From Bradyrhizobium jicamae (lineage in GTDB: Bacteria; Pseudomonadota; Alphaproteobacteria; Rhizobiales; Xanthobacteraceae): DNA of 64,000 nt. How positions within the stretch are numbered: the first letter of the stretch is position 1; each line of letters begins with the position of its first letter. The notes below the pieces were generated by a model. That model had not been told where the DNA came from and ran no database searches. It saw nothing but the letters and a program-made list of their open reading frames with translations. Positions 25,706 to 34,103 of the stretch are shown here, one piece after another. The position numbers and the translations under genes were made by a program. The stretch is from assembly GCF_018130695.1 (NCBI RefSeq), contig NZ_JAFCJX010000026.1:1-64000 (forward strand). The letters are read 5' to 3'.

Positions 25706-26311
25706 ATGCGGCGCTCTTTCATATGGCTTTTGCTATACTTCGGATGCTTTTTTTGTTCCTGTGTGGGAGCCGTTGCGGCTGAGCCATCCAAGGATGCTGG
25801 CGGTCTGTCTGACGCGGCCTTCCAATCTTATGCAGACAACGTGATTGCCTTCGAACGAAGTTACTATGCGATTTCACCAGTATCCGCCTATGGCTATATC
25901 GGCATGGAGAGCTTCGAGAGGATTGCTGACGCGAGTGTCGAGAACCCCGCGCTTTGCGTACGATTCCTCTCTGAAAAAAAGTATACGGAAAACCAGAGAC
26001 GCGTGTCTCTTCTAGCGATGTATAAGCTCTCGGTTGATCAGTACGTGGCCTTCGTTCGAGATTTGGTTAAACTGCGCGACAATGGTCTGATATCTCCCGA
26101 AGAACTAAAGAGAGGCTTGTACCCGCGCTTGTCAGTAGACACGGTTTATGAGCACTACCAGGACGCGGGCGTGCGATTGCTTCTGACGGAAATCGAAGCG
26201 CGGGACGATATTAGTCCTTCCGACAAGGACGAGATACGCAGAATTCTTTCGGGCGAGGCGCTTGAGGAAAGACGAAGATTTGATCGAGAATGCTGTTCGG
26301 TGTTCCACTGA
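25706..26311 (+). CDS. Exported helical protein, probable amidase immunity
   Basis: This 201-residue protein has a clear signal peptide (SFIWLLLYFGCFFCSCVGAVAAEP). The mature part is alpha-helical with Cys in NPALCVRFL and a Cys-Cys near the end. It starts 1 bp after the amidase gene and is visibly AT-richer than the portal. By position and predicted periplasmic location it should neutralise the amidase, as Tai-type proteins do for Tae amidases; sequence relation to those families is not claimed. The stop is followed by about 50 bp and then a duplicated portal fragment. Confidence 0.65.
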   Translation: MRRSFIWLLLYFGCFFCSCVGAVAAEPSKDAGGLSDAAFQSYADNVIAFERSYYAISPVSAYGYIGMESFERIADASVENPALCVRFLSEKKYTENQRRVSLLAMYKLSVDQYVAFVRDLVKLRDNGLISPEELKRGLYPRLSVDTVYEHYQDAGVRLLLTEIEARDDISPSDKDEIRRILSGEALEERRRFDRECCSVFH

Positions 26312-26363
26312 GCTGTTGTCCGTTCGCCGGCGCAAGCGGCGATAACGTGATCGACGCCGCGCC

Positions 26364-27148
26364 AACCGCAGTGGCGCAGGTGTTCTCGGCCTCGCAGAGG
26401 CGGATCAAGCTGATGGCCGCGCGTGATGGCGGAGGGCGTGCGCGATATCTTCGCGCGGCTGCACGGTACGATCCGCAAGCACGGCCAGCAGCAACAGACC
26501 GTCCGTCTGCGCAACGCCTGGGTCAATGTCGACCCGCGCGACTGGAAGACGCGCGATGACATGACCATCAATGTCGGCCTCGGCACGGGCGGCAAGGCGC
26601 AGCAATTCGCGCAGGTGATGGCGCTCGCCAACGTGCAGAAGGAATTGGTCATCGGCGGCAGGGTCAACATGGTCGGCGACCGCGAGCTCTACAATACCGC
26701 GGTCGAGCTGACGCGCATCATGGGGCACAAGAACCCGGATCGCTTCTTCAACGACCCGACGGCCGTCGATCCGCAGACCGGCCAACTTCTGCATCCGTCG
26801 CCGATGTCGCCATCGCCGCCGCCCGATCCGCGGCTGTTGGCGTTACAGGCAAAGGCGCAGGCGGATCAGCTTGCCGTCGCGCATCGCGCGCAGGTCGAGC
26901 AACAGAAGGCGCAGGCGGATGCGATCCATCAGAAGCTCAAGGCCGAGGCGGAGATCGAGCTGGCCAAGATCAAGGCCGAGCTCGACGCGCAGATCAAGGT
27001 GTTCGATGCGCATCTGAAGGCTGCGACAGAAGCGCAAAAATCGGTGCGAGCCCTCGTACCAGGCTCACGCAAGGCCAGGGACGGCCACCATTATGTTCCG
27101 GATCCGAAGCGGCCGGGCAAATTCCTGATGGTTGTACATCATGTCTGA
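26364..27148 (+). pseudogene. Duplicated portal 3' end
   Basis: About 780 bp closely match 24102-24887 of the portal gene, including the coiled coil and final HHV-stop. One extra base near 26413 breaks the frame at the start; the rest is open from 26423. It has no portal N-terminus, so it is a passenger segment. Its end overlaps the start of the zincin effector exactly as the true portal overlaps the amidase, showing the second effector was brought in with its own piece of portal. Confidence 0.88.
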
Positions 27149-28406
27149 TTATTCTTTGGTGCCCGTCGACCACGAACCGGATTTCGCCGACGTTTCGTTG
27201 GTCCCGGTCGATCACGATCCATTCATTGCGGACGGAACTAATCACCCGGCCGGGATGCTGCCGAATGACCAGCCTCAACCGGCTGCTACCGGCGTTGATC
27301 TACCCGATGTCGGCGCGCCGGCCATTGGCAACGGTGGGCAATTTTCGGCCGGAACCGCGATCGGTAACAAGGCAGCTGACATCGCCAGTAAAATTGCCTT
27401 CGGAATGATGAAGCAAGTTGCCACGCTCCCGCAGCGCGCGATGGACGCTTCGAGAGAATCGTTTGCGCACACATATGGACCAGGTCCCAGCACGATCAGC
27501 GATTCCGACGTATGGGTAGATCCACTTGTCCCGATTGCTGCGGAGACGGCGATGATGATGGTGGGGCGTGTTGGAGCGCCTCGTGCTGGCACCGTTCTAA
27601 CAGAAGCGAGGCCTTTGCTGGGTAGTTCGGATGCTCTGGCATCGCGATCGGCTTCGATCTATAGTCCGCCGACAAAATCGCCTCGTCCATTCGAGGCGGA
27701 CTATCCCTCCGGAGCCTCGTCCGATGTCGCAGGAAAGCTCACCAAAGATATCGAAGGAAGAGATATTAAGGCGGGAATCGTTGTCGGCCGAAGAACGCTG
27801 GGCGGAGGGGATGAAGCCCTCACGCCAGCGCAACTTGACGCCGCAGCAACGGAAATCCTTGGCGGACCACCTTCGCAGGTGCCGGCGCGCGCACTTCCTC
27901 GAAATACAGTCGGGGCTTACCGAGACGCACGCGGACCGGACGGGCCGGAGCGTCGGATCGATATTCTCAGAGATCTGGAACCCGTCGCAAAAGACAGAGT
28001 AGTATTTCACGAGTTCGGTCACGCGATTGACAAAATCGCCGGGACGATCCGGACCAAGGGTCTGAGCAGAGAGCTCCGCGACGTCTATAACAGTCTCAAC
28101 AATCCCACGCGAAACGCAGCCGGAACGGATGCAGTCGCCTACAACGGTACGGGCCGAACCCGGCCTTGGTCGCCCAAGGAGAGTGGCTATAAGGGTGACG
28201 ATGTTGAGCGCGAATACGTGGCAGAAGCAATCCGCGCCTACATGACTGATCCCAATTACCTCAAGACGATCGCTCCCAAGACCGCTGCCGTCATCCGGAA
28301 GTTCGTCAACGATAATCCGCGCCTGAACAGAACCATTCAGTTCAACAGCGTCGCGGCACCTGTTGGCATCGGCGCAACGAACGGGGATTCCGACGATGAC
28401 AGATGA
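27141..28406 (+). CDS. Zinc metallopeptidase (HExxH) effector with SLVPVDH tag
   Basis: This 421-residue protein starts with the doubled tag (YSLVPVDHEPDF, VSLVPVDHDPF). A Gly/Ala linker region with a PIAAETAMMMVGRVGAPRAG helix follows. Residues 290-294 are HEFGH, a zincin HExxH motif, and the region EYVAEAIRAYMTDP supplies a candidate third ligand at Glu362. The surrounding sequence (DRVVFHEFGHAIDK, NYLKTIAPKTAAVIRKF) recalls metallopeptidase toxin domains of polymorphic toxins. No immunity gene follows directly; only a decayed stretch separates it from 28779. The substrate is unknown. Confidence 0.65.
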   Translation: MSDYSLVPVDHEPDFADVSLVPVDHDPFIADGTNHPAGMLPNDQPQPAATGVDLPDVGAPAIGNGGQFSAGTAIGNKAADIASKIAFGMMKQVATLPQRAMDASRESFAHTYGPGPSTISDSDVWVDPLVPIAAETAMMMVGRVGAPRAGTVLTEARPLLGSSDALASRSASIYSPPTKSPRPFEADYPSGASSDVAGKLTKDIEGRDIKAGIVVGRRTLGGGDEALTPAQLDAAATEILGGPPSQVPARALPRNTVGAYRDARGPDGPERRIDILRDLEPVAKDRVVFHEFGHAIDKIAGTIRTKGLSRELRDVYNSLNNPTRNAAGTDAVAYNGTGRTRPWSPKESGYKGDDVEREYVAEAIRAYMTDPNYLKTIAPKTAAVIRKFVNDNPRLNRTIQFNSVAAPVGIGATNGDSDDDR

Positions 28407-28436
28407 ATCGAGTTGACTCTACGGGTGGTGCTTTCG

Positions 28437-28727
28437 ACGGCGCTGACGCGGATCATGGGGCACGAGGACCCGGATCGCTGCTTCAGCGGTCCGACGGCAG
28501 TCAATCCGCAGACCGGGCAGTCCGGCGCAATTGCTGACTTCATCGATGCGAAGCAACGTGGCGACTTGTCCGGAGCCGTGATAGCGGCGATCGGAATGAT
28601 ACCGGGTGCCAGAGGCGGAGGGCGCGCGGCGAAAACGCCCGCAATGGACCTGGAGTCGCGCTTGGCGCGTGCGCCGAAAGCTGCCGTCAGGCGCTCGCGC
28701 GATCCGTTGGGCTGGCCCGGTATTTAG
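28437..28727 (+). pseudogene. Third portal fragment fused to pre-toxin remnant
   Basis: The first ~90 bp match portal codons (LTRIMGHEDPDR, AVNPQTGQ), then the frame continues as IADFIDAKQRGDLSGAVIAAIGMIPGARG, which looks like a linker preceding a toxin domain, and ends at 28727. It is scar evidence of at least one more cassette exchange at this site. Confidence 0.6.
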
Positions 28728-28778
28728 CCTTGAGTATTGAACCTCCCAATCACGATCCCTTCACTGCAGAGCCTCACA

Positions 28779-29084
28779 ATGACAATTGCCGATGAATCGA
28801 GACTGGACCAGGCGGTTGGCCGCGCGACCAGGGCCGAGTGCCTACTCGCCGACGATTTGCTGATCGAAGCATTCGAGACGCTCGAGGACACCTACACGAC
28901 TGCGTGGAGATCCACCACGATCGACGATGTGTCTGCCCGCGAGAAGCTGTTTCTCGCGATCAACATCGTCGGCAAAGTGCGCGATCACCTCACCGCGGCG
29001 GTCACCAACGGCAAGCTGGCGCAGGCCGAACTGAAAGAGCTGGCGCAGACGGCTGAACGGAAGAAACGGTTTGGAATTTTGTAG
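28779..29084 (+). CDS. Small conserved phage head-region protein
   Basis: This 101-residue helical protein (ADESRLDQAVGRATRAECL, EKLFLAINIVGKVRDHL, ERKKRFGIL) belongs to the backbone between portal and capsid. There is no recognised domain; size and place would suit a scaffold-like or head-completion factor, but this is only positional. It is GC-rich and intact. The next cassette starts about 90 bp later. Confidence 0.55.
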   Translation: MTIADESRLDQAVGRATRAECLLADDLLIEAFETLEDTYTTAWRSTTIDDVSAREKLFLAINIVGKVRDHLTAAVTNGKLAQAELKELAQTAERKKRFGIL

Positions 29085-29175
29085 TGCGCCGCAACCTCCG
29101 GGAGAGCGAATGACCTTGCTCCTGCATGGACCACGTTAGAGGATTTCGTATTCTCTTGGATGGGATGTAAGGGGC

Positions 29176-29203
29176 TTGACAATGTTCTTGTTTTGTTCAA
29201 GAT
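29176..29203 (+). promoter_or_regulatory. SOS promoter with perfect LexA box
   Basis: TTGACA (29176-29181), 2 bp, GTTC-N7-GTTC at 29184-29198. The -10 region (TTCAAG) is weak. It heads the three-gene M23 cassette 29301-31752. Confidence 0.8.
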
Positions 29204-29300
29204 GGGTGGATGCGCCAAGAGGTTGTGTCGTTGGTAAAATCTTGTCGGCGTCCAGCGCGTGCCGAGGCGTTCCAATCTTCCTGCTGAGGCGCGCTTCACG

Positions 29301-29735
29301 ATGAATTTCTCCGCACGGCAATGGTGGGTCGGCTTTGCGTTGGATGTCGTTATCAAGGCCGCGCTGTTGTATTTCTCGGCCGTTCTCATCTCGCTTGGCG
29401 TCATCCTCACGGGCGGGATCGGACCTGCTATCCCCTTTGTCTTGATCGCGGTATCGATCTCTGGTCTTTATTTTCTTTGCCTCTTCTTTGGTGAGAGGTT
29501 CGTAGCCTGGCTTGGATCAGCCGATCCGGAACGTCGCCACGCGTTCAGACCTGCGCTCGTGCTGATCTTTACCAACGTCTTGTTCGTCGTGAGCTTCACG
29601 GTCCTCGTGTCGGCCACGGGTAACTTCTACGACAACGTGATCCTTAGCATGATTTTGACGGCGAGCAATTTGCCGGCGATCCTGCTTGTCGCGGCTGCTC
29701 GTGGTCTCGCAGGTCGTTTGAAGGGCTTACGCTGA
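29301..29735 (+). CDS. Four-TM membrane protein, probable immunity
   Basis: This 144-residue protein has four hydrophobic segments (ALLYFSAVLISLGVILTGG, IPFVLIAVSISGLYFLCLFF, ALVLIFTNVLFVVSFTVLV, ILTASNLPAILLVAAARGL). There is no recognised family. It is first in the LexA-led operon and its stop overlaps the next start (TGATG). Inner-membrane partner of the M23 effector is inferred. Confidence 0.55.
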   Translation: MNFSARQWWVGFALDVVIKAALLYFSAVLISLGVILTGGIGPAIPFVLIAVSISGLYFLCLFFGERFVAWLGSADPERRHAFRPALVLIFTNVLFVVSFTVLVSATGNFYDNVILSMILTASNLPAILLVAAARGLAGRLKGLR

Positions 29736-30856
29736 TGCCGGGATTGTCTGGTGAAATGCTCCGTGCTCTTTGTCGGCTCTTCTGTGTGATTTTGCTCGCG
29801 CTAGCGATGTCACCAGACCGAACGCATGCGCAGGTGAACGTCCAACAGTCCCGGTCCAGGGGCCTCTCGACCCTGGAAGGTCTGCCTCACTCATCGCTAC
29901 CTAGGGGAGCCTTCAAGGGCTGGTGCGGCCAAAACGATCGGTTTCTCCTGGACGTGGACGGCCATCTCGAGGCCTACGACGCCAGAGCGGGGGTCAAGGC
30001 TGCGACGATCTCCGTTTCATCCGAGTGGACATGGCAATGTCGCAGCGACGGCCAGCAGTTCGTCTATCTCAGTATGGGAAATATGACCCGGATCGATATC
30101 CAGAGTGGAGACAGCCGATTGCTTGCGTCATTCGAAGCGCAAGAGCCTCAGAGAACTGTATTGTCACTGTCACCGGATTTTCGGAGTGTTGCGACAACCG
30201 TTCCGCTAAAGTTCATGACCGAAGCCGATCGGTTGAAGGTGATACTTGTGGGACAGGAAAAGTTGAAGGCAACGGGCGAACATGTGCAGTGGATCGGCTG
30301 GAGCGGGGATGGTTCGCGAATTCTCGTCGGATATCCTTCATCTCTCGAGATTCTTGATGGAAGCGGCGCAAAGATCAGTTCAGGGGCGCGACCTAAGGCG
30401 GAAGTTCTACATGATGCCTGGTTCGACGATCGTCAGGAGTCGGTCATCCTTCATATGGGGCCCGAACAACAACGTCAGGGAATGATCTTTCGTTGCCATG
30501 CGGTGCCGTGGAAATGTGATCGTGTCCATTCACGCGTCGAATCCGTTTCTGTCAGTGGACAGGGGATCGTGGGAACGGTCGAGCCTCTCGGCAAGACGAT
30601 CGTGCCAGATGATGATTCAATCATCTTTTATCCAAGGTATGCCGCGGTGATCAGAAATCCTGCTTCTACCTCGTTGGTACGCCAAGTTTACACAACGACC
30701 AGGGAGCATTGGGGATTCGAATTGAGTATTTCGCCTTCCGGCAATTGGGCCATTCTTCACTGGAGAGACGAACACCAGCCTGGCTGTGGGACCGGCTTGC
30801 AGTCACGCAACTGTGCACAAGGGATCCTAGTAGACATATCAAAGGCATTTAAATGA
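29735..30856 (+). CDS. Exported beta-propeller-like protein, probable immunity
   Basis: This 373-residue protein has a signal peptide (LFCVILLALAMSPDRTHAQ). The mature region reads as repeated beta strands with Trp/Gly/Asp turns (AYDARAGVKAATISV, WQCRSDGQQFVYLS, LSLSPDFRSVAT, WIGWSGDGSRILVGY), suggesting a WD40/TolB-like propeller. It overlaps both neighbours (TGATG and ATGA), so all three genes are coupled. A periplasmic partner directly before an M23 peptidase points to immunity. Confidence 0.6.
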   Translation: MPGLSGEMLRALCRLFCVILLALAMSPDRTHAQVNVQQSRSRGLSTLEGLPHSSLPRGAFKGWCGQNDRFLLDVDGHLEAYDARAGVKAATISVSSEWTWQCRSDGQQFVYLSMGNMTRIDIQSGDSRLLASFEAQEPQRTVLSLSPDFRSVATTVPLKFMTEADRLKVILVGQEKLKATGEHVQWIGWSGDGSRILVGYPSSLEILDGSGAKISSGARPKAEVLHDAWFDDRQESVILHMGPEQQRQGMIFRCHAVPWKCDRVHSRVESVSVSGQGIVGTVEPLGKTIVPDDDSIIFYPRYAAVIRNPASTSLVRQVYTTTREHWGFELSISPSGNWAILHWRDEHQPGCGTGLQSRNCAQGILVDISKAFK

Positions 30857-31752
30857 ACGAATCCTACCGCCCTTATATTCCTCCGAGGCCTCCTCGTCCG
30901 TTTCAACGTAACTCCGAATATGGTTGGCGTACGCATCCCGTGACCGGCGAGCAAAGGTTTCATGCCGGGGTCGACTACCGCGCACCTGCAGGAACGCCCA
31001 TTCCGGCCTTGACCCCTGGCGAGGTAGTTTATTCCGGCTTGAATGAGGGATACGGCAATACTGTCGTCGTCAGGACGACCAATGGCTACAGTCTTTATGC
31101 CCACATGCAGGATGGTGCTCCGCTTGCACAAATCGGAGATAGAGTTTGGCCGGGGGATGTCATTGGTCACGTCGGAAGCACCGGCACGTACTCGACCGGA
31201 AACCATCTGCACTATTCCATCATCACCAGCGGAAAGTCGAAGCCTGACGGCAAGGGAGAAATTGGTTCCTACGGCAAAGGAGAAATTGGCTTTAACGTCG
31301 ATCGGGACCACACGGCAAATCCCGACAAATTCGATACGGCAATCCACTATCCGAACGAGACCTTACAGGCCGGTCGCGCAATGTTTGGTCCCACCGATAC
31401 GAACGATGCCCTGGCGTTCGGTAGCCGTCGTGGCCCCTTGATTGCTGCTTCTCCGCTTCATCAATTCGGCCTCTCTACACCCGACACCGGTATTTCGTTC
31501 GATGATCGCTTCGGAAAATGGACCCCGACTTCAGTGGATAATTCGGTCACCGCACCAGCTCAGGCCGCACCTCGGGGATTGCCGAGCCTGCTTCAGGACT
31601 ATCTCGAGGCGAAAAGGGCGCAGGCGGACAGCGGGCCGGCGTCGGCGTTGCCCAATTTTCCCGATGACGACGAAAGTTCCTTCGCCAATCGCTTCGGCGG
31701 CAGGCCGCCGGTGCGGAGACTAGTTCGCATTTCGACCAGCTATCAGAAATAG
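30853..31752 (+). CDS. M23 metallopeptidase effector, intact
   Basis: This 299-residue protein has no signal peptide. Residues 24-155 are a lysostaphin-type peptidase: YGWRTHP, HAGVD (H37, D41), SLYAHM, and HLH at 118-120. It should cleave peptidoglycan cross-bridges or stem peptides. The tail from about residue 205 has DTGISFDDRFGKW, RGLPSLLQDYL and SSFANRFGG, the motifs of the AHH and other M23 effectors. Absence of an export signal on an envelope enzyme implies delivery by another route. It is the only M23 gene of three here with an open frame. Confidence 0.8.
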   Translation: MNESYRPYIPPRPPRPFQRNSEYGWRTHPVTGEQRFHAGVDYRAPAGTPIPALTPGEVVYSGLNEGYGNTVVVRTTNGYSLYAHMQDGAPLAQIGDRVWPGDVIGHVGSTGTYSTGNHLHYSIITSGKSKPDGKGEIGSYGKGEIGFNVDRDHTANPDKFDTAIHYPNETLQAGRAMFGPTDTNDALAFGSRRGPLIAASPLHQFGLSTPDTGISFDDRFGKWTPTSVDNSVTAPAQAAPRGLPSLLQDYLEAKRAQADSGPASALPNFPDDDESSFANRFGGRPPVRRLVRISTSYQK

Positions 31753-31791
31753 AAGAAATTCGTATTAATCGATAAAACGCCATCATCCGAC

Positions 31792-31821
31792 TTGACACGT
31801 CGGGCAAATCAGTGGCATACT
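31792..31821 (+). promoter_or_regulatory. Capsid-operon promoter (leader R4)
   Basis: TTGACA (31792-31797), 18-bp spacer containing CGGGCAAATCAGTGG, CATACT (31816-31821). The spacer sequence is nearly the same as in R2 and R3, although the flanks differ. It stands before the major capsid gene and is followed at once by a terminator. Confidence 0.7.
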
Positions 31822-31840
31822 ATCACCATCGAAAGTTCTG

Positions 31841-31870
31841 AGCCCGCGCCGGCAACGGTCGCGGGCTTTT
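31841..31870 (+). terminator. Leader terminator in R4
   Basis: AGCCCGCG at 31841-31848 pairs with CGCGGGCT at 31860-31867, then TTTT. As in R2/R3 it lies about 20 nt after the -10 box. The 200 bp between it and the capsid ATG contain no clear gene. Confidence 0.75.
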
Positions 31871-32068
31871 GATTGCGCCGACCCTGCGTGATGCGCAGGC
31901 GCCACGGCGGAGACGAGGGCAGGGCGAACCGGAACCGTGCTTCCGCGCCATCGTGCCTCCCGAGCGCTCATCCACCAGAGATCATCTCGTCCGCATCATC
32001 ATAATCAGGCTGCCGCACGTTTGCGGCGCACCGCGTTGTGCTGCCGCGGACAACGCAAGGACCAACCT

Positions 32069-33031
32069 ATGGCTCTCCCTACCAACACCGTGACCACCTA
32101 TGCCGCGATCGGCAACCGCGAAGATCTCAGCGACATGATCTATCGCATCGATCCGACCGATACCCCGTTCATGAGCGGCGTCGACAAGGAGAAAGCGTCG
32201 GCCGTCAACCATGAATGGCAGACCCAGGCGCTAGCGGCCGCCGACAACACCAACGCCAAGCTCGAAGGCGACGATCCCACCGCCAACGCGCTGGTGCCGA
32301 CCGTTCGTCTCGGCAACCTCTGCCAGATCTCCTACAAGATGGCGCAGGTGTCGGGCACCCAGCAGGCCGTCGATCATGCCGGTCGCGACAACGAGCTCGC
32401 CTACCAGGAAATGTTGCGCGGCCTCGAGCTCAAGCGTGACATCGAGACGATCGTGGTCGGCACCAACCAGACCAAGGCGGCCGGCGCCGTCGGCACCCCG
32501 CGCAAGACGGCGTCGGTGCTATCCTGGATCTTCAGCAATACGTCGAAGGGAACGGCGGGTGGCGCTGCGGATCCCGCGGCGGCCGACGGGACGGGTACCC
32601 GTACGGACGGCACCCAGATCGCCTTCACCGAAGTGCGGCTGAAGACCGTGCTGTCGTCGATCTGGACCAACGGCGGCAAGCCCGGCACGATCATGACCGG
32701 CGCCTTCAACAAGCAGGTGTTCTCGACCTTCACCGGCCGGTCCACCGCAATCGAAGAGGCGAAGTCCAAGAAGATCGTGGCCTCCGTCGACGCCTACGAA
32801 TCGGATTTCGGCAAGCTCAAGGTGGTCGCGAACCGCTTCCAGCGCCCGCGCGACGTGCTCGTGCTCGAGATGGACAAGTGGGCGGTCGCCTATCTCAACG
32901 GCCGCAACATGGTCTCGATCCCGCTGGCGAAGACCGGCGATTCCGATCGCCGCCAGGTGCTCGCGGAATACTCGCTGGTGGCGCGCAACGAGAAAGCATC
33001 CGGCGGCGTGTTCGACAACACGACGTCCTGA
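32069..33031 (+). CDS. Major capsid protein (DUF5309-like)
   Basis: This 320-residue protein begins MALPTNTVTTYAAIGNREDLSDMIYRIDPTDTPF (shown here only as landmark), a pattern of the SU10-type major head family. Downstream are KMAQVSGTQQAVDHAG, LKRDIETIVVG and a C-terminal KLKVVANRF...LEMDKWAVAYL core consistent with an HK97 fold. It builds the icosahedral shell. ATG 32069 is favoured over the longer open frame from 31937. A strong terminator follows at 33058. Confidence 0.88.
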   Translation: MALPTNTVTTYAAIGNREDLSDMIYRIDPTDTPFMSGVDKEKASAVNHEWQTQALAAADNTNAKLEGDDPTANALVPTVRLGNLCQISYKMAQVSGTQQAVDHAGRDNELAYQEMLRGLELKRDIETIVVGTNQTKAAGAVGTPRKTASVLSWIFSNTSKGTAGGAADPAAADGTGTRTDGTQIAFTEVRLKTVLSSIWTNGGKPGTIMTGAFNKQVFSTFTGRSTAIEEAKSKKIVASVDAYESDFGKLKVVANRFQRPRDVLVLEMDKWAVAYLNGRNMVSIPLAKTGDSDRRQVLAEYSLVARNEKASGGVFDNTTS

Positions 33032-33057
33032 TCTTTCGTCATCGCCAGGTTCAACCG

Positions 33058-33081
33058 GGGCGGCCTCTGGCCGCCCTTTTT
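33058..33081 (+). terminator. Intrinsic terminator after capsid gene
   Basis: GGGCGGCC, TCT loop, GGCCGCCC, then TTTTT. It would lower expression of downstream tail genes relative to the highly expressed capsid. Confidence 0.85.
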
Positions 33082-33097
33082 CTTTGGAGAGCGAAAC

Positions 33098-33460
33098 ATG
33101 CCAGTTCCCGGCAACCGTACCATCAACACGTCAGATCTGACGGCCTATACGCCGTCCTGCGGCACCACGCCCGTCGCCGCCTATATTCGCGTTCCCTTCC
33201 GTTGCCGGTTGCTGAAGGCAACGGGGATCCTGGGCGGCGCCATCACCACCGCCGACGGCACGATCACCGTCGCCGCCAACGCCACCACGCTGACGACCTT
33301 CGCCGTCACCCAGGCCGGTTCGGCCGCGGGGCAGCTGTTTTCGTCGACGCCGGCGTCGCCGACCTATCTCAACGAGGATGACGTGATCGTGCTCACGCCG
33401 TCGGGCGCCTCCGGCGCCTCGATCCCGATGCACTTCTCGATCTCGGTGAGGGCAGCCTGA
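33098..33460 (+). CDS. Small beta-rich structural protein
   Basis: This 120-residue, Thr/Ala-rich protein is made of predicted beta strands (AAYIRVPFRCRLLKATGILGG, TFAVTQAGSAAGQLF, IPMHFSISVRAA). It directly follows the capsid gene and overlaps the next start. A head decoration or head-fibre role is plausible by position; no family is recognised. Confidence 0.55.
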   Translation: MPVPGNRTINTSDLTAYTPSCGTTPVAAYIRVPFRCRLLKATGILGGAITTADGTITVAANATTLTTFAVTQAGSAAGQLFSSTPASPTYLNEDDVIVLTPSGASGASIPMHFSISVRAA

Positions 33461-33771
33461 TGTCGTTCTTTCCCAAGCATCAAGCCTCGCGCACCGGCGT
33501 GACCCAGACGATCGCGTATGACTCGAGTGTCGGCGCCACCAATCCGTTCGGCGTCGAGACCTACCAGGTGCGGCTGGTCGCGAATTCGGCCTGCTGCTAC
33601 CGGATCGGCGACGGCGTCCAGACGGCAACCGTTGCTGACAATTTCCTGCCGGCGAACGCCATCGAATACGTCATCGTCTCGCCGGGACAGCGCATCGCCG
33701 CCCTCAAGGCCGCGACCAACGGCCTGGTCACCGCGACCGCGGGCACGCTCTGGATCACGGAGATGTCGTGA
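33460..33771 (+). CDS. Small head/tail structural protein
   Basis: This 103-residue beta-rich protein (YQVRLVANSACCYRIGDGVQ, AIEYVIVSPGQRIAALKA, TLWITEMS) is coupled to both neighbours by overlapping stop and start codons. Size and composition fit a minor head or decoration protein. No domain recognised. Confidence 0.55.
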   Translation: MSFFPKHQASRTGVTQTIAYDSSVGATNPFGVETYQVRLVANSACCYRIGDGVQTATVADNFLPANAIEYVIVSPGQRIAALKAATNGLVTATAGTLWITEMS

Positions 33772-34103
33772 TGGACGGCGTTTTGATGCGGCCGCACTTC
33801 GACAGCAACGGACAGGATCTCTCGATCGAGCACGTTCAGGACGTCGAGCCGATCCTGCGCTGGAATCGCGAAGCGCGCCGCGACGAGCAGCACAGCGATT
33901 GGGGGCGTCACGTCGCGCGCATCCCCAACGTCATCTACGTCCGGTGGCTCAACGAGGAGCATGCCCGCGGCAACACGACGCTGCGGATGTTCTCGCCGGA
34001 ATTCGACCTCGTGGTCCAGCGCAAGCTGGATGATCCGGAATGGGCCTATTTGCGGACCGATCGGCCGAAATTGCAGGCCGGATGGACAGCGGAGGCGTCA
34101 TGA
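33771..34103 (+). CDS. Hypothetical phage protein between head and adaptor genes
   Basis: This 110-residue charged protein has Trp-rich stretches (EPILRWNREARRDEQHSDWG, VIYVRWLNEEHARG, MFSPEFDLVVQRKLDDPEWAYL). The pattern is common in phage structural operons of this type but its role is not known to me. Start ATG 33771 or GTG 33768. Overlaps the adaptor start (ATGA). Confidence 0.55.
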   Translation: MDGVLMRPHFDSNGQDLSIEHVQDVEPILRWNREARRDEQHSDWGRHVARIPNVIYVRWLNEEHARGNTTLRMFSPEFDLVVQRKLDDPEWAYLRTDRPKLQAGWTAEAS

